Shown here piece by piece: positions 15,535 to 23,466 of a DNA stretch of 64,000 nt. The notes under the pieces are model-generated. The model had not been told where the DNA came from. It did not search any database and saw only the letters and a program-made list of their open reading frames with translations. Within the stretch, counting starts at the first letter, position 1, and every line of letters starts with the position of its first letter. The stretch spans positions 40,821 through 104,820 of the forward strand of contig NZ_FZNR01000028.1 of NCBI RefSeq assembly GCF_900188005.1, written 5' to 3'. This DNA comes from Actinoplanes regularis. Its GTDB lineage: Bacteria; Actinomycetota; Actinomycetes; Mycobacteriales; Micromonosporaceae. Both the position numbers and the translations under genes were made by a program.

Positions 15535-17046
15535 TCAATCCGCGAGGGCGGGGCGGACGAGAAAAGATCCGTCGGCGCGGAACGCCGCCGTGCCGTCGGA
15601 CTGATCGACCCACAGCTCGTCGCCGCGGTGCCGCAGGAACCAGCCGGGATAGTTGGACGATTCGAGCGTGATGGAGCCGGCGGTCTGACCGGGCCCCGGG
15701 CAGAACGTCGCGTCCCCACGGAACAGTGTGGAGCCGTCGGCTGGGTTGAGTCGTAGCCGCCAGGACGCATGCCGCAGGTAACCGCCGCCGCCGGCCGCCC
15801 GGAACGAGAAGCACCGCGGATCGTTGAGCCCGGCCACCACCCGGAAGCTCGCCTGTCGGCGGGCGGTCACCGTGTTACCCGCGTCGACCTGGGTCAGCAT
15901 GCCGAAACTGCCGGCCGCCGTGACATACCGCCCCGTGGCGTTCGCTGACTCCAGCGACACCGGTCCGGTCCGCAGGACGCCGGTTCCCGCAGCCGAGGCC
16001 GGCGCGCTCGCCGCGATGCTCGACGGGCCGGGTGTCGGCGCCGCGATCGATCTCGGCTGTGGGGTCTGCGCGATCGTCGCCGGTTGCGGCGATGCCGGGT
16101 CGGCCAGGGTCACCGCGCCGGCGGTGGCGCCGACGATCAGCGTTCCGGCGGCGACCGTGGCCAGGACCGGATGCGCCGCGGCCAGCGGGGCCAGGTGCCC
16201 GAACACCCCGGCCGGGGCGGCGGCGACGGTGGCCCCGCCCGCGCCGCCGCCTTTGGCCAGCACCGCCGCCGTCAGCGTGGCCGGCACCGGGATCAGCGCC
16301 AGGCCGGGCAGGAGACGGTCGGCCGGCAGCAGGTCGCCGGTCGCCCAGGCGCAGACCGCGCAGGTTCGGACGTGGCGGGCCAGCCGTTTGCGCCATCGCG
16401 GGCCGGGCGTCCCGCTCCAACCGGCCAGCTCGGCGCCCAACGCCGGGCAGCGGGGCTTGGCGTCGAGCGCGGCCACGATCGCCCGGCTGAGCTCCAGTTG
16501 AGCGCGCATGCGCTGCACCCGGACACCGGCGTGGGCGACCGTGATGCCCAGCGCGTCCGCCAGCTCCGGACGCGACAGTCGCTCGGTCACCTCCAGCCAC
16601 CACAGTGACAGCAGGATCCGGTCGTCCGGGTCCAGCCAGCGACCGGCCCGTTGCACCTGGCGGCGCTGGACCGACAGCTCGACGCGCAGGTCGGTGACCT
16701 CTTCGAACCGCGCGTCGGCGTCGGGAATCTCCGCCGCGTCCTGCAGCGGCGTCACCCGCGCCGCGTCCCGGTCGATGCGGTGCCGGTGCGTGCTGACCTG
16801 CCGCAGAGCGATCGCCGCCAGCCACGACCGGAACCTGTCCGGGGACCGCAGCGACCGCAGCTGCCGCAGGGCACGCACCATGACGTCCTGCGTGACGTCG
16901 TCGACGTCAGGGTGTCCGTCGAGGACCTGCCGCACGATCGTGTACACCATCGGCAGGTGCGCCGTGACCAGCTCGCTCAGCGCGGCGCGGTCACCGGCCT
17001 GAGCCGCCCGCACCAGGTCGGGTCCGCTCGTACGGGTCACTCCCAT
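15535..17046 (-). CDS. ECF sigma factor fused to zinc-type anti-sigma motif, membrane helix and CBM42 (AbfB) sensor
   Basis: A 503-residue single-chain transcription sensor. Residues 8-85 are sigma region 2 (DVDDVTQDVMVRALRQL), and residues about 125-190 are region 4 with a helix-turn-helix (SRPELADALGITVAHAGVRV). After it comes H225-x3-C229-x2-C232 (HVRTCAVC), the signature of zinc-binding anti-sigma domains. A membrane helix follows at about 293-315, then an Ala/Pro linker. Residues about 362-500 form an AbfB/CBM42 beta-trefoil, which in known proteins binds arabinofuranose side chains. The topology puts the sigma part inside and the sugar sensor outside. It is embedded among arabinoxylan enzymes and follows the GH43 gene by 30 bases, so it probably switches these genes on when arabinoxylan is present. 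How the sigma part is released, for example by proteolysis, is unknown. CAGGGA precedes the ATG. Confidence 0.9.
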   Translation of the reverse strand: MGVTRTSGPDLVRAAQAGDRAALSELVTAHLPMVYTIVRQVLDGHPDVDDVTQDVMVRALRQLRSLRSPDRFRSWLAAIALRQVSTHRHRIDRDAARVTPLQDAAEIPDADARFEEVTDLRVELSVQRRQVQRAGRWLDPDDRILLSLWWLEVTERLSRPELADALGITVAHAGVRVQRMRAQLELSRAIVAALDAKPRCPALGAELAGWSGTPGPRWRKRLARHVRTCAVCAWATGDLLPADRLLPGLALIPVPATLTAAVLAKGGGAGGATVAAAPAGVFGHLAPLAAAHPVLATVAAGTLIVGATAGAVTLADPASPQPATIAQTPQPRSIAAPTPGPSSIAASAPASAAGTGVLRTGPVSLESANATGRYVTAAGSFGMLTQVDAGNTVTARRQASFRVVAGLNDPRCFSFRAAGGGGYLRHASWRLRLNPADGSTLFRGDATFCPGPGQTAGSITLESSNYPGWFLRHRGDELWVDQSDGTAAFRADGSFLVRPALAD

Positions 17047-17076
17047 GTCGTCCCTGTCATCACCGGTGATCCTGCC

Positions 17077-18453
17077 CTAACGCATCGATGCCCCGGCGAA
17101 CTGCCACCAGTTGAGATTGAACAGGTAGCCGCTGCCGCCGGTGAAGCGCAGGTACAGGTCCCGGGTGCCGGTAGCAGCGCTGACCGGGCAGCTGACGGTG
17201 GTCCAGATCTGCCAGCCGCCGGTCGCCGGAACCGTGCACGTCCCGGCGAGTGTGCCGGTGGCGCTGCCGAGCCGTAGTTCGATGCGGCCGCCCGCGGCCG
17301 CGGAGGCGACCCGTGCCGAGAACGAGGTGGCACCGGTTCCGAAGGCGACGCCTTTCACCTTGATGTAGTCGCCGTTGTCGAGGTAACCGACGTTCATGCC
17401 GCCCTCGCCGGAGCGCTCGGTCTCGACGCCGGAACTCCAGGCGATGGTCTCGGCCTCCTGCCGGACGAACGGGTTGAGCGTTGCGACCTGTGGCGCGCCG
17501 CTGGTGGTCATATTGATCGCCGGTATGGTGCCGTCGGTGTCGTAGCTGAATCTCTCCACGGCGACCGAGCGGGTGTATCCGCCTCCGCCGGGCAGCGCGC
17601 CGTTGTGGTAGAAGAAGTAGGAGCCGCCGTTGAAGTCGATGACGGCGGGATGGTTCGTGAAGCTGCTGCCCTGGGTCGGCATGACCGTGCCGCGGTAGGT
17701 CCACGGCCCGGTCGGGCCCGGCGCGGTGGAGTAACCGATGAATTCCGAGCAGCATTTGGCGGCGAACACGTTGTAGTAGAGCCCGTTGCGTTTGTAGACC
17801 CAGGGACCTTCCTCGTACAGCGTCGGCCGGCCGGCGTTGCCGGTACGGGTACCGAATCCGGAGGTGGTCAGCGGGATCTGGGTGACGGCGCCGCTGTAGC
17901 TGATCATGTCGGGGTTCAGGCGTACGTACCAGAGATTGGGGTTTCCCCAGTAGAGGTGGGCCTGGCCGTCGTCGTCGAGGAACACCGTCGGGTCGATCTC
18001 GCCGTTCTCCGCGAGCGGGCGCCCGATCGCGTCGGTGAACGGGCCGGTCGGGCTGGTGGCCACGCCGACACCGATAGCCATCCGGCCGGTCGCGCGGTTG
18101 GTGACCGGGACGTACCAGTAGAACCTGCCGTTGCGCGCGACCACCTGACCGGCCCACGCGTTCGCGCTGGCCCAGCTGAAGGTGCCCAGGCTCATCGGCG
18201 ATCCGTGGTCGGTCCAGTTGACCATGTCGGCCGACGAGTACACCCGCCACTCCTTCATGGTGAAGTAGGTCGAGTTGTCCTCGTCGTGACCGGTGTAGAG
18301 GTAGACCCGGCCGTTGTACACCAGCGGCGCCGGGTCGGCGGTGTAGACGGTCTGCACGATCGGGTTGTCGGCCCGGGCGGCGGTCGGGAGCACGGCGCTC
18401 AGCAGCAGCACGGCCACCGTGCAGAGCATGCCGGCGAACGGTTTCCTGGGCAT
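17077..18453 (-). CDS. secreted GH43 enzyme with C-terminal CBM6
   Basis: A 458-residue exported arabinan/xylan hydrolase. A signal peptide (KPFAGMLCTVAVLLLSAVLPTAARA) is followed by a GH43 propeller with the base aspartate in YTADPAPLVYNG, a middle aspartate in GEIDPTVFLDDDG and the acid glutamate in LYEEGPWVYKRNG. The C-terminal about 130 residues are a CBM6 (RQEAETIAWSSG, GYLDNGDYIKVKG, DLYLRFTG), which usually binds xylan. The ATG at 18453 overlaps the stop of the upstream GH27 gene as ATGA, showing translational coupling; an ATG six codons upstream is the alternative. The sigma-factor gene follows 30 bases downstream, so all three form one operon. Confidence 0.9.
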   Translation of the reverse strand: MPRKPFAGMLCTVAVLLLSAVLPTAARADNPIVQTVYTADPAPLVYNGRVYLYTGHDEDNSTYFTMKEWRVYSSADMVNWTDHGSPMSLGTFSWASANAWAGQVVARNGRFYWYVPVTNRATGRMAIGVGVATSPTGPFTDAIGRPLAENGEIDPTVFLDDDGQAHLYWGNPNLWYVRLNPDMISYSGAVTQIPLTTSGFGTRTGNAGRPTLYEEGPWVYKRNGLYYNVFAAKCCSEFIGYSTAPGPTGPWTYRGTVMPTQGSSFTNHPAVIDFNGGSYFFYHNGALPGGGGYTRSVAVERFSYDTDGTIPAINMTTSGAPQVATLNPFVRQEAETIAWSSGVETERSGEGGMNVGYLDNGDYIKVKGVAFGTGATSFSARVASAAAGGRIELRLGSATGTLAGTCTVPATGGWQIWTTVSCPVSAATGTRDLYLRFTGGSGYLFNLNWWQFAGASMR

Positions 18454-20078
18454 CAGACGCGACTCCATCGCTGGTTGGCGGCGGCTGTGCAGGTCCACAG
18501 CAGGACGAGCGTGCCGTTGGCGGTGAGGTTGTGGTCGACGTCCAGGCAGAGTCCTGAGGCGGTGCCCCGGATGGTGCCGTCGGACTGGGTCGTCCACTGC
18601 TGGTTGGCTTGTCCGTTGCAGTCCCAGAGCTGGACCTTGGCGCCCGCGGTGGCGCCGGTCGGCGCGTCGAGGCATTTGCCGAGCGCCTGGACGCTCGATC
18701 CGGAGGTGGTCCAGCGCTGGTTGGTGCCGCCGTTGCAGTCCCAGATGACCGGTTGGGTGCCGTTGGCGGTGTTCCCGTTGGGTACGTCGAGGCAGCGTCC
18801 CGAGGCGGCGCTGACGATCGTGGTGGTGTCCGACGGGGTGCTCGTCCCGCCGCTGATCCGGTAGACCACCGTGCCGTGGCCGGGGACGGTGGCGCTGATG
18901 GTCCCGGTGCTGGTCGTCGTGGCACCGGTCCAGGCGTCCTGCAGTGTGAAGGAAGTGCCGGACTTGCCGGCCGCGGCGGCGCTGGTCGACATGGTCGTGC
19001 TGGAGCTGCCCTGGTTGAACAGGGCGACCGCGACGTCGCCGTTGGCGAGTCTCTTGGCCAGGACGCGGCGCGTGCCGTCGTACGAGATCTGGGTGGCCTG
19101 CAGACCGAGCGTGTCCTGGTTGATCGCGATGAGCCGGGGGTTCTTCAGGATGGTCTGGGTGGCGGTGCTCATCGAGCGCAGGTCGTTGCCGGCGATCAGC
19201 GGCGAGGCCATCATGGCCCAGAGCGCGAAGTGACTGCGCTGCTCGGTATCGGTCATGCCGCCGCGGCCGACCTCCATCATGTCCGGGTCGTTGAACTGTC
19301 CCGGCCGGGCGTAACCGGCCAGCGGGACGGTGATGTCGACGATGTTCTTCACGCCCATCGGGTAGCCGTTGGTCTGACCGGTGTCCCAGGCGTCGCTGAT
19401 GTCCTCGGTGGTGCGCCACATGTTGGCGACGTCGCCCCAGTTGCGCTGCGGTCCGGTCTTGGCGTGGATGCTGTTCGGGTTGATGCTGTAGACGATCGGC
19501 CGGCCGGTGGCGGCGAGCGCGTCACGCATCTTGGCGAAGGTGGTCACCTGGTCGTTGATCGTGCCGGTCGGTGAGCACCAGTCGTACTTGAGGTAGTCGA
19601 CGTCCCAGGCGGCGAACTGGCGGGCGTCCTGCGCCTCGTGGCCCTGACTGCCGGTGGCGCCGGGATAACTGTTGAAGTACTGGGCGCAGGTCTTGTCCAG
19701 TGGTCCCTGGTAGATGCCGAACTTCAGGCCCTTGCCGTGCAGGTAGTCACCGAGGGCTTTCATGCCGCTGGGAAAACGTGTCGGGTCGCCCTGCAGGTTG
19801 CCGGAGCTGTCCCGGTTCGGGTTGAACCAGCAGTCGTCGACGACGACGTACTGGTAACCAAGGTCGCGCATGCCACTGCTGACCATCGCGTCGGCCATCT
19901 GCCGGATCAGCGTCTCACTGATGTTGCAGCCGAAGGTGTTCCAGCTGTTCCAGCCCATCGGCGGGGTGCGGGCGACACCGTTGTCGAGGGCCTGGGCCGC
20001 TGTTGCGGGCAGCGTGGCCGCGATGCCGGCGAGGAGCAGCAGGCTCGCGGCGAGCACGTTTCTGATCTTCTTCATCAT
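18453..20078 (-). CDS. secreted GH27 alpha-galactosidase with CBM13
   Basis: A 541-residue exported enzyme releasing terminal alpha-galactose from galacto-oligosaccharides or galactomannan side chains. The signal peptide ends near LPATAAQA. The GH27 barrel starts with the family signature ARTPPMGWNSWNTFGCNISE. It carries the nucleophile in YLKYDWC and the acid/base in RTTEDISDAW. A beta-sandwich domain (ending HGTVVYRISGG) leads to three C-terminal ricin-type repeats (SGRCLDVPNGNTANG, NGQANQQW). GATGAGGCG precedes the ATG. It is the first gene of the operon that continues with GH43 and the sensor sigma factor. An operator-like site lies 86 bases upstream of the start. Confidence 0.94.
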   Translation of the reverse strand: MMKKIRNVLAASLLLLAGIAATLPATAAQALDNGVARTPPMGWNSWNTFGCNISETLIRQMADAMVSSGMRDLGYQYVVVDDCWFNPNRDSSGNLQGDPTRFPSGMKALGDYLHGKGLKFGIYQGPLDKTCAQYFNSYPGATGSQGHEAQDARQFAAWDVDYLKYDWCSPTGTINDQVTTFAKMRDALAATGRPIVYSINPNSIHAKTGPQRNWGDVANMWRTTEDISDAWDTGQTNGYPMGVKNIVDITVPLAGYARPGQFNDPDMMEVGRGGMTDTEQRSHFALWAMMASPLIAGNDLRSMSTATQTILKNPRLIAINQDTLGLQATQISYDGTRRVLAKRLANGDVAVALFNQGSSSTTMSTSAAAAGKSGTSFTLQDAWTGATTTSTGTISATVPGHGTVVYRISGGTSTPSDTTTIVSAASGRCLDVPNGNTANGTQPVIWDCNGGTNQRWTTSGSSVQALGKCLDAPTGATAGAKVQLWDCNGQANQQWTTQSDGTIRGTASGLCLDVDHNLTANGTLVLLWTCTAAANQRWSRV

Positions 20079-20163
20079 CGCCTCATCCAGAGCTGTTTCT
20101 GTTATCGCTCACACCGATTCGCCCACTGGTCCAGGACTGGACGAGGGGGATAACGACCTCAGA

Positions 20164-20177
20164 TGGGAGCGCTAACA
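20164..20177. promoter_or_regulatory. LacI-type operator-like site before the GH27 operon
   Basis: TGGGAGCGCTAACA has an intact left half and an AGCGCT core; the right half is degenerate. It shares its right half (GCGCTAACA) with the site at 15357-15370, which suggests both are recognised by the same regulator. Confidence 0.5.
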
Positions 20178-20502
20178 GCTTGATTTGGAAGATTGCCAGG
20201 ATGTTTCCAGACATTCAAGAGGTCCTTTGACGTCGCATGGTCGGACATCCCCGAAAGGCGCGGCGATCCGCCACCTCAAGACGCGCATCTCCTGGTCAGA
20301 GGCTTCCGTCGTGCAAAGAATTCCGCGGCATCGCAGGGGCGACCCGGCAGCAGCCGCTCACATAACACTTCCGGGGCGACAACTTTTCTCGGCAAATCTT
20401 TCAGTCACCGTATCGGCACGCACAAACCGTTATGCCGGCACCGGACCAATGGTCGCGTCTTGCATTTCCGCGAAATGCACTGGCAACATTGGATCGCACT
20501 GA

Positions 20503-20516
20503 TGGGAACGCTCCCA
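20503..20516. promoter_or_regulatory. LacI/CebR-type operator before the second xylanase gene
   Basis: TGGGAACGCTCCCA is a near-perfect palindrome, one base from the CebR consensus TGGGAGCGCTCCCA. It ends 42 bases before the xylanase ATG, a position where a repressor would block transcription. Confidence 0.6.
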
Positions 20517-20558
20517 AATCTGGCTCGAGTCCTCCCCCGCTCGGAAAGGTTCCCCACC

Positions 20559-21896
20559 ATGCCCCTCTTCAGGAAGAGCCGCTCCCTGCTTCTGGCCTCG
20601 GCCGCCGCGGGGATCGTCGTCGCGGCCGGCGTCGCCGTGACCGGCACCGCCGAGGCCGCCAGCACGCTCGGCGCCTCAGCCGCACAGTCCGGCCGCTACT
20701 TCGGCGCGGCGATCGCCGCCGGCAAGCTCGGTGACGGCACCTATACCGGCATCCTGACCCGCGAATTCAACGCGGTCACTCCCGAGAACGAGATGAAGTG
20801 GGATGCCACCGAACCGTCCCAGGGGCGGTTCACCTTCACCAACGGCGACCGGATCCTCAACCAGGGCCTGTCCAACGGATCGAAGGTCCGCGGCCACGCG
20901 CTGCTCTGGCACGCCCAGCAGCCGGGCTGGGCGCAGTCGCTGTCCGGCAGCGCGCTGCGCACCGCGGCGATCAACCACGTCACCCAGGTCGCCACCCACT
21001 ACAAGGGCAAGATCTACGCCTGGGACGTGGTCAACGAGGCCTTCGCCGACGGCGGCAGCGGCGGGCGACGCGACTCCAACCTGCAACGCACCGGCAACGA
21101 CTGGATCGAAGCCGCGTTCCGCGCCGCCCGAGCCGCCGACCCGAACGCGAAACTCTGCTACAACGACTACAACACCGACGGCGTCAACGCGAAGTCGACC
21201 GGGATCTACAACATGGTCCGCGACTTCAAGTCCCGCGGCGTGCCGATCGACTGCGTCGGCTTCCAATCCCACCTGGGCACCGGGATCCCCGGCGACTACC
21301 AGGCCAACCTGCAGCGCTTCGCCGACCTCGGCGTCGACGTACAGATCACCGAACTCGACGTGGCGCAGGGCGGCAACCAGGCCGGCGTCTACGCGAGCGT
21401 CACCCGCGCCTGCATGGCGGTGTCCCGCTGCACCGGCATCACCGTGTGGGGCATCCGAGACAGCGACTCGTGGCGCACCGGCGAGAACCCGCTGCTGTTC
21501 GACAACTCCGGCAACAAGAAGGCCGCCTACACCTCCGTGCTCAACGCACTCAATGCCGGCGGCACCACGCCGTCCTCGAGCACCAGTGCTCCGCCGCAAT
21601 CCGGTGGCGCGTGCGGCGCGTCGGTGTCGCTCAACTCGTGGAACGGCGGGTTCGTCGCCACTGTCCGGGTCATCGCGGGATCCGCCCCGATCAACGGCTG
21701 GACCGTCACCGTGACCCTGCCCTCGGGCAGCGCCGTGACCAGCGCGTGGAGCGCCACCAACACCGGCACCACGGGCACGGTCAGCTTCCGCAACGTCGCC
21801 TACAACGGACAACTCGCGGCCGGCGGCGCCACTGAGTTCGGCTTCCAGGGCACCGGCGCGGGACCCACCGCCACGCCGGCCTGCTCGGCCGGCTGA
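20559..21896 (+). CDS. secreted GH10 endo-xylanase with CBM2
   Basis: A 445-residue exported xylanase. The signal peptide (RSLLLASAAAGIVVAAGVAV) ends at GTAEAAST. The GH10 barrel has the acid/base in WDVVNEAFADGG and the nucleophile in QITELDVAQGG. A Thr/Ser/Pro linker precedes a C-terminal CBM2 of about 95 residues (CGASVSLNSWNGGFVATVRV, with spaced tryptophans), which anchors it to cellulose or xylan. GGAAAGG lies before the ATG at 20559. It differs from the first GH10 enzyme in carrying CBM2 rather than CBM13, so the pair may address different parts of the cell wall. An esterase gene follows 65 bases downstream. Confidence 0.94.
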   Translation: MPLFRKSRSLLLASAAAGIVVAAGVAVTGTAEAASTLGASAAQSGRYFGAAIAAGKLGDGTYTGILTREFNAVTPENEMKWDATEPSQGRFTFTNGDRILNQGLSNGSKVRGHALLWHAQQPGWAQSLSGSALRTAAINHVTQVATHYKGKIYAWDVVNEAFADGGSGGRRDSNLQRTGNDWIEAAFRAARAADPNAKLCYNDYNTDGVNAKSTGIYNMVRDFKSRGVPIDCVGFQSHLGTGIPGDYQANLQRFADLGVDVQITELDVAQGGNQAGVYASVTRACMAVSRCTGITVWGIRDSDSWRTGENPLLFDNSGNKKAAYTSVLNALNAGGTTPSSSTSAPPQSGGACGASVSLNSWNGGFVATVRVIAGSAPINGWTVTVTLPSGSAVTSAWSATNTGTTGTVSFRNVAYNGQLAAGGATEFGFQGTGAGPTATPACSAG

Positions 21897-21916
21897 CCCA
21901 CCTCCATCAAGCCGAT

Positions 21917-21947
21917 CCCGGTGCCGGCCACCACGGCCGGCACCGGG
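21917..21947 (+). terminator. stem-loop between the xylanase and esterase genes
   Basis: Thirteen-base perfect arms (21917-21929 and 21935-21947) around an ACCAC loop. The ribosome binding site of the esterase gene follows directly. The hairpin may be a partial terminator or may stabilise the xylanase mRNA. Confidence 0.6.
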
Positions 21948-21961
21948 GAAAGGAATCCGCG

Positions 21962-23236
21962 ATGTCCCGACGAAATCTCGCGCCCCTGACCGCGGTCGCC
22001 GCCATGCTGGCGATGGCCGCCGCCATGCTCACCGGTGTCCTCGGTGACACCGCCTCCGCGGCGCAGGCCGGCGCCGCGGCCACCACCGCCGGGTGCGGCA
22101 AGGCCCCGACGCTGGCCAGTGGCACCCGCACCATCCGCAGCGGCGGCCAGAACCGCACCTACATCCTGCGGATCCCGGACGGCTACGACCGCACCCGCCC
22201 GTACAAACTGATCTTCGCCTTCCACTGGCTCAACGGCACCGCCAACGACGTCGCGACCGGCGGCACGGCCGGCACCACCTGGGCCTATTACGGCCAGCAG
22301 CGGTTGTCGGACAACAGCGCGATCCTGGTCGCCCCGCAGGGCATCGACAACGGCTGGGCCAACACCGGGGGCCGGGACCTGACCCTGGTCGACGACCTGA
22401 CCGCGCTGATCGAGGGCGACCTGTGCGTCGACACCTCGCAGCTGTTCGCACTCGGCTGGAGCTATGGCGGCGCGATGAGCTACGCCGTGGCGTGTGCCCG
22501 CCCGACCGTCTTCCGCGCGGTGGCGGTCCTGTCCGGAGCCAACCTCAGTGGCTGCGCCGGCGGCACCCAGCCCGTCGCTTACCTGGGCATCCACGGAACC
22601 CACGACAGCGTCCTCGACATCTCACTCGGGCGCGGCCTGCGGGACACGTTCGTGCGGAACAACGGCTGCACACCGCAGAGCCCGCCCGAGCCGGCGCGGG
22701 GCAGCCTGACCCACGTCGTCACGGCCTACACCGGCTGCCGGGCCGGCTATCCGGTGCGGTGGGCGGCCTTCGACGGCGATCACACCCCGGAACCGGTGGA
22801 CGGTTCGACCAGCACGAACGGCGCCCGCACCTGGACCGGCGGGGAGATCTGGAACTTCTTCTCGCAGTTGCCCAGCACGACGCCGACCTCACCGGCGCCG
22901 TCGGTCACCCCGTCCAGCACCCCCAGCGGCCAGCCCGGCGCCTGCGCCAGCACGTACCGGGTGGTCAACAGCTGGCAGGGCGGCTTCCAGGCCGAGGTGA
23001 CCGTGTCCAACACCGGTTCGGCCGCCACCACCGGGTGGCGGGTCAGCTGGACCCTGCCGGCCGGGCAGTCGATCAGCCAGGTCTGGAACGGCTCGCTGAC
23101 CACCGGCGGCGGCACCGCCACGGTCACCAACGCGACCTACAACGGCTCGCTGGCACCCGGCGCCGGCACCAGCTTCGGCCTGCTCGCCAATGGCAACGCG
23201 GCCACCACACCGACGCTGACCTGTGCTCTGAGCTGA
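21962..23236 (+). CDS. secreted CE1/PHB-depolymerase-type esterase with CBM2
   Basis: A 424-residue exported alpha/beta hydrolase. The signal peptide ends near GDTASAAQA. The esterase domain (about 40-300) has the nucleophile serine in GWSYGGAMS, an aspartate in the GTHDSVLD region, and a histidine in FDGDHTPEP. This is the LpqC/poly-hydroxybutyrate-depolymerase group that includes acetyl-xylan and feruloyl esterases. A Pro/Ser/Thr linker leads to a CBM2 (STYRVVNSWQGGFQAEVTV). With the xylanase upstream, deacetylation or removal of ferulate from xylan is the likely role; which ester it cleaves cannot be told. The ATG at 21962 follows GGAAAGG. Confidence 0.87.
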   Translation: MSRRNLAPLTAVAAMLAMAAAMLTGVLGDTASAAQAGAAATTAGCGKAPTLASGTRTIRSGGQNRTYILRIPDGYDRTRPYKLIFAFHWLNGTANDVATGGTAGTTWAYYGQQRLSDNSAILVAPQGIDNGWANTGGRDLTLVDDLTALIEGDLCVDTSQLFALGWSYGGAMSYAVACARPTVFRAVAVLSGANLSGCAGGTQPVAYLGIHGTHDSVLDISLGRGLRDTFVRNNGCTPQSPPEPARGSLTHVVTAYTGCRAGYPVRWAAFDGDHTPEPVDGSTSTNGARTWTGGEIWNFFSQLPSTTPTSPAPSVTPSSTPSGQPGACASTYRVVNSWQGGFQAEVTVSNTGSAATTGWRVSWTLPAGQSISQVWNGSLTTGGGTATVTNATYNGSLAPGAGTSFGLLANGNAATTPTLTCALS

Positions 23237-23371
23237 GCCGGCGGCCGTCAGCGGGTCCCCCTCCGGCGCCATGATGACCCACGTTCGTCGCCCGGCTCCG
23301 GGATGCCGACCGGTTTCGCGCTCAACGGCAGCGCCCGCGGCGGCCGAACGGCCGCCGAGTCACCGCCGACA

Positions 23372-23406
23372 GCTCCCGGCAGCCGCGCGACGCGGCCGCC
23401 GGGAGC
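23372..23406. terminator. stem-loop between the convergent esterase and GH51 genes
   Basis: Arms 23372-23387 and 23391-23406 pair almost completely (one mispair in 16) around a CGA loop. It sits between the 3' ends of two converging genes and can serve both directions. Confidence 0.65.
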
Positions 23407-23466
23407 CTCGTACGACGGCGCCGCGATCCTTGGCCGCGGCCTGATGCGGCAAGCTCGCCACCCTGC

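Larger units (their letters stand above)
20079..20558. promoter_or_regulatory. divergent promoter region between the GH27 operon and the second GH10 gene
   Basis: This 480-base non-coding region separates divergent carbohydrate genes. It holds one operator-like site near each end (20164-20177 and 20503-20516), both of the TGGGAnCGCT family. Frames that cross it lack ribosome binding sites and domains. Confidence 0.55.
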
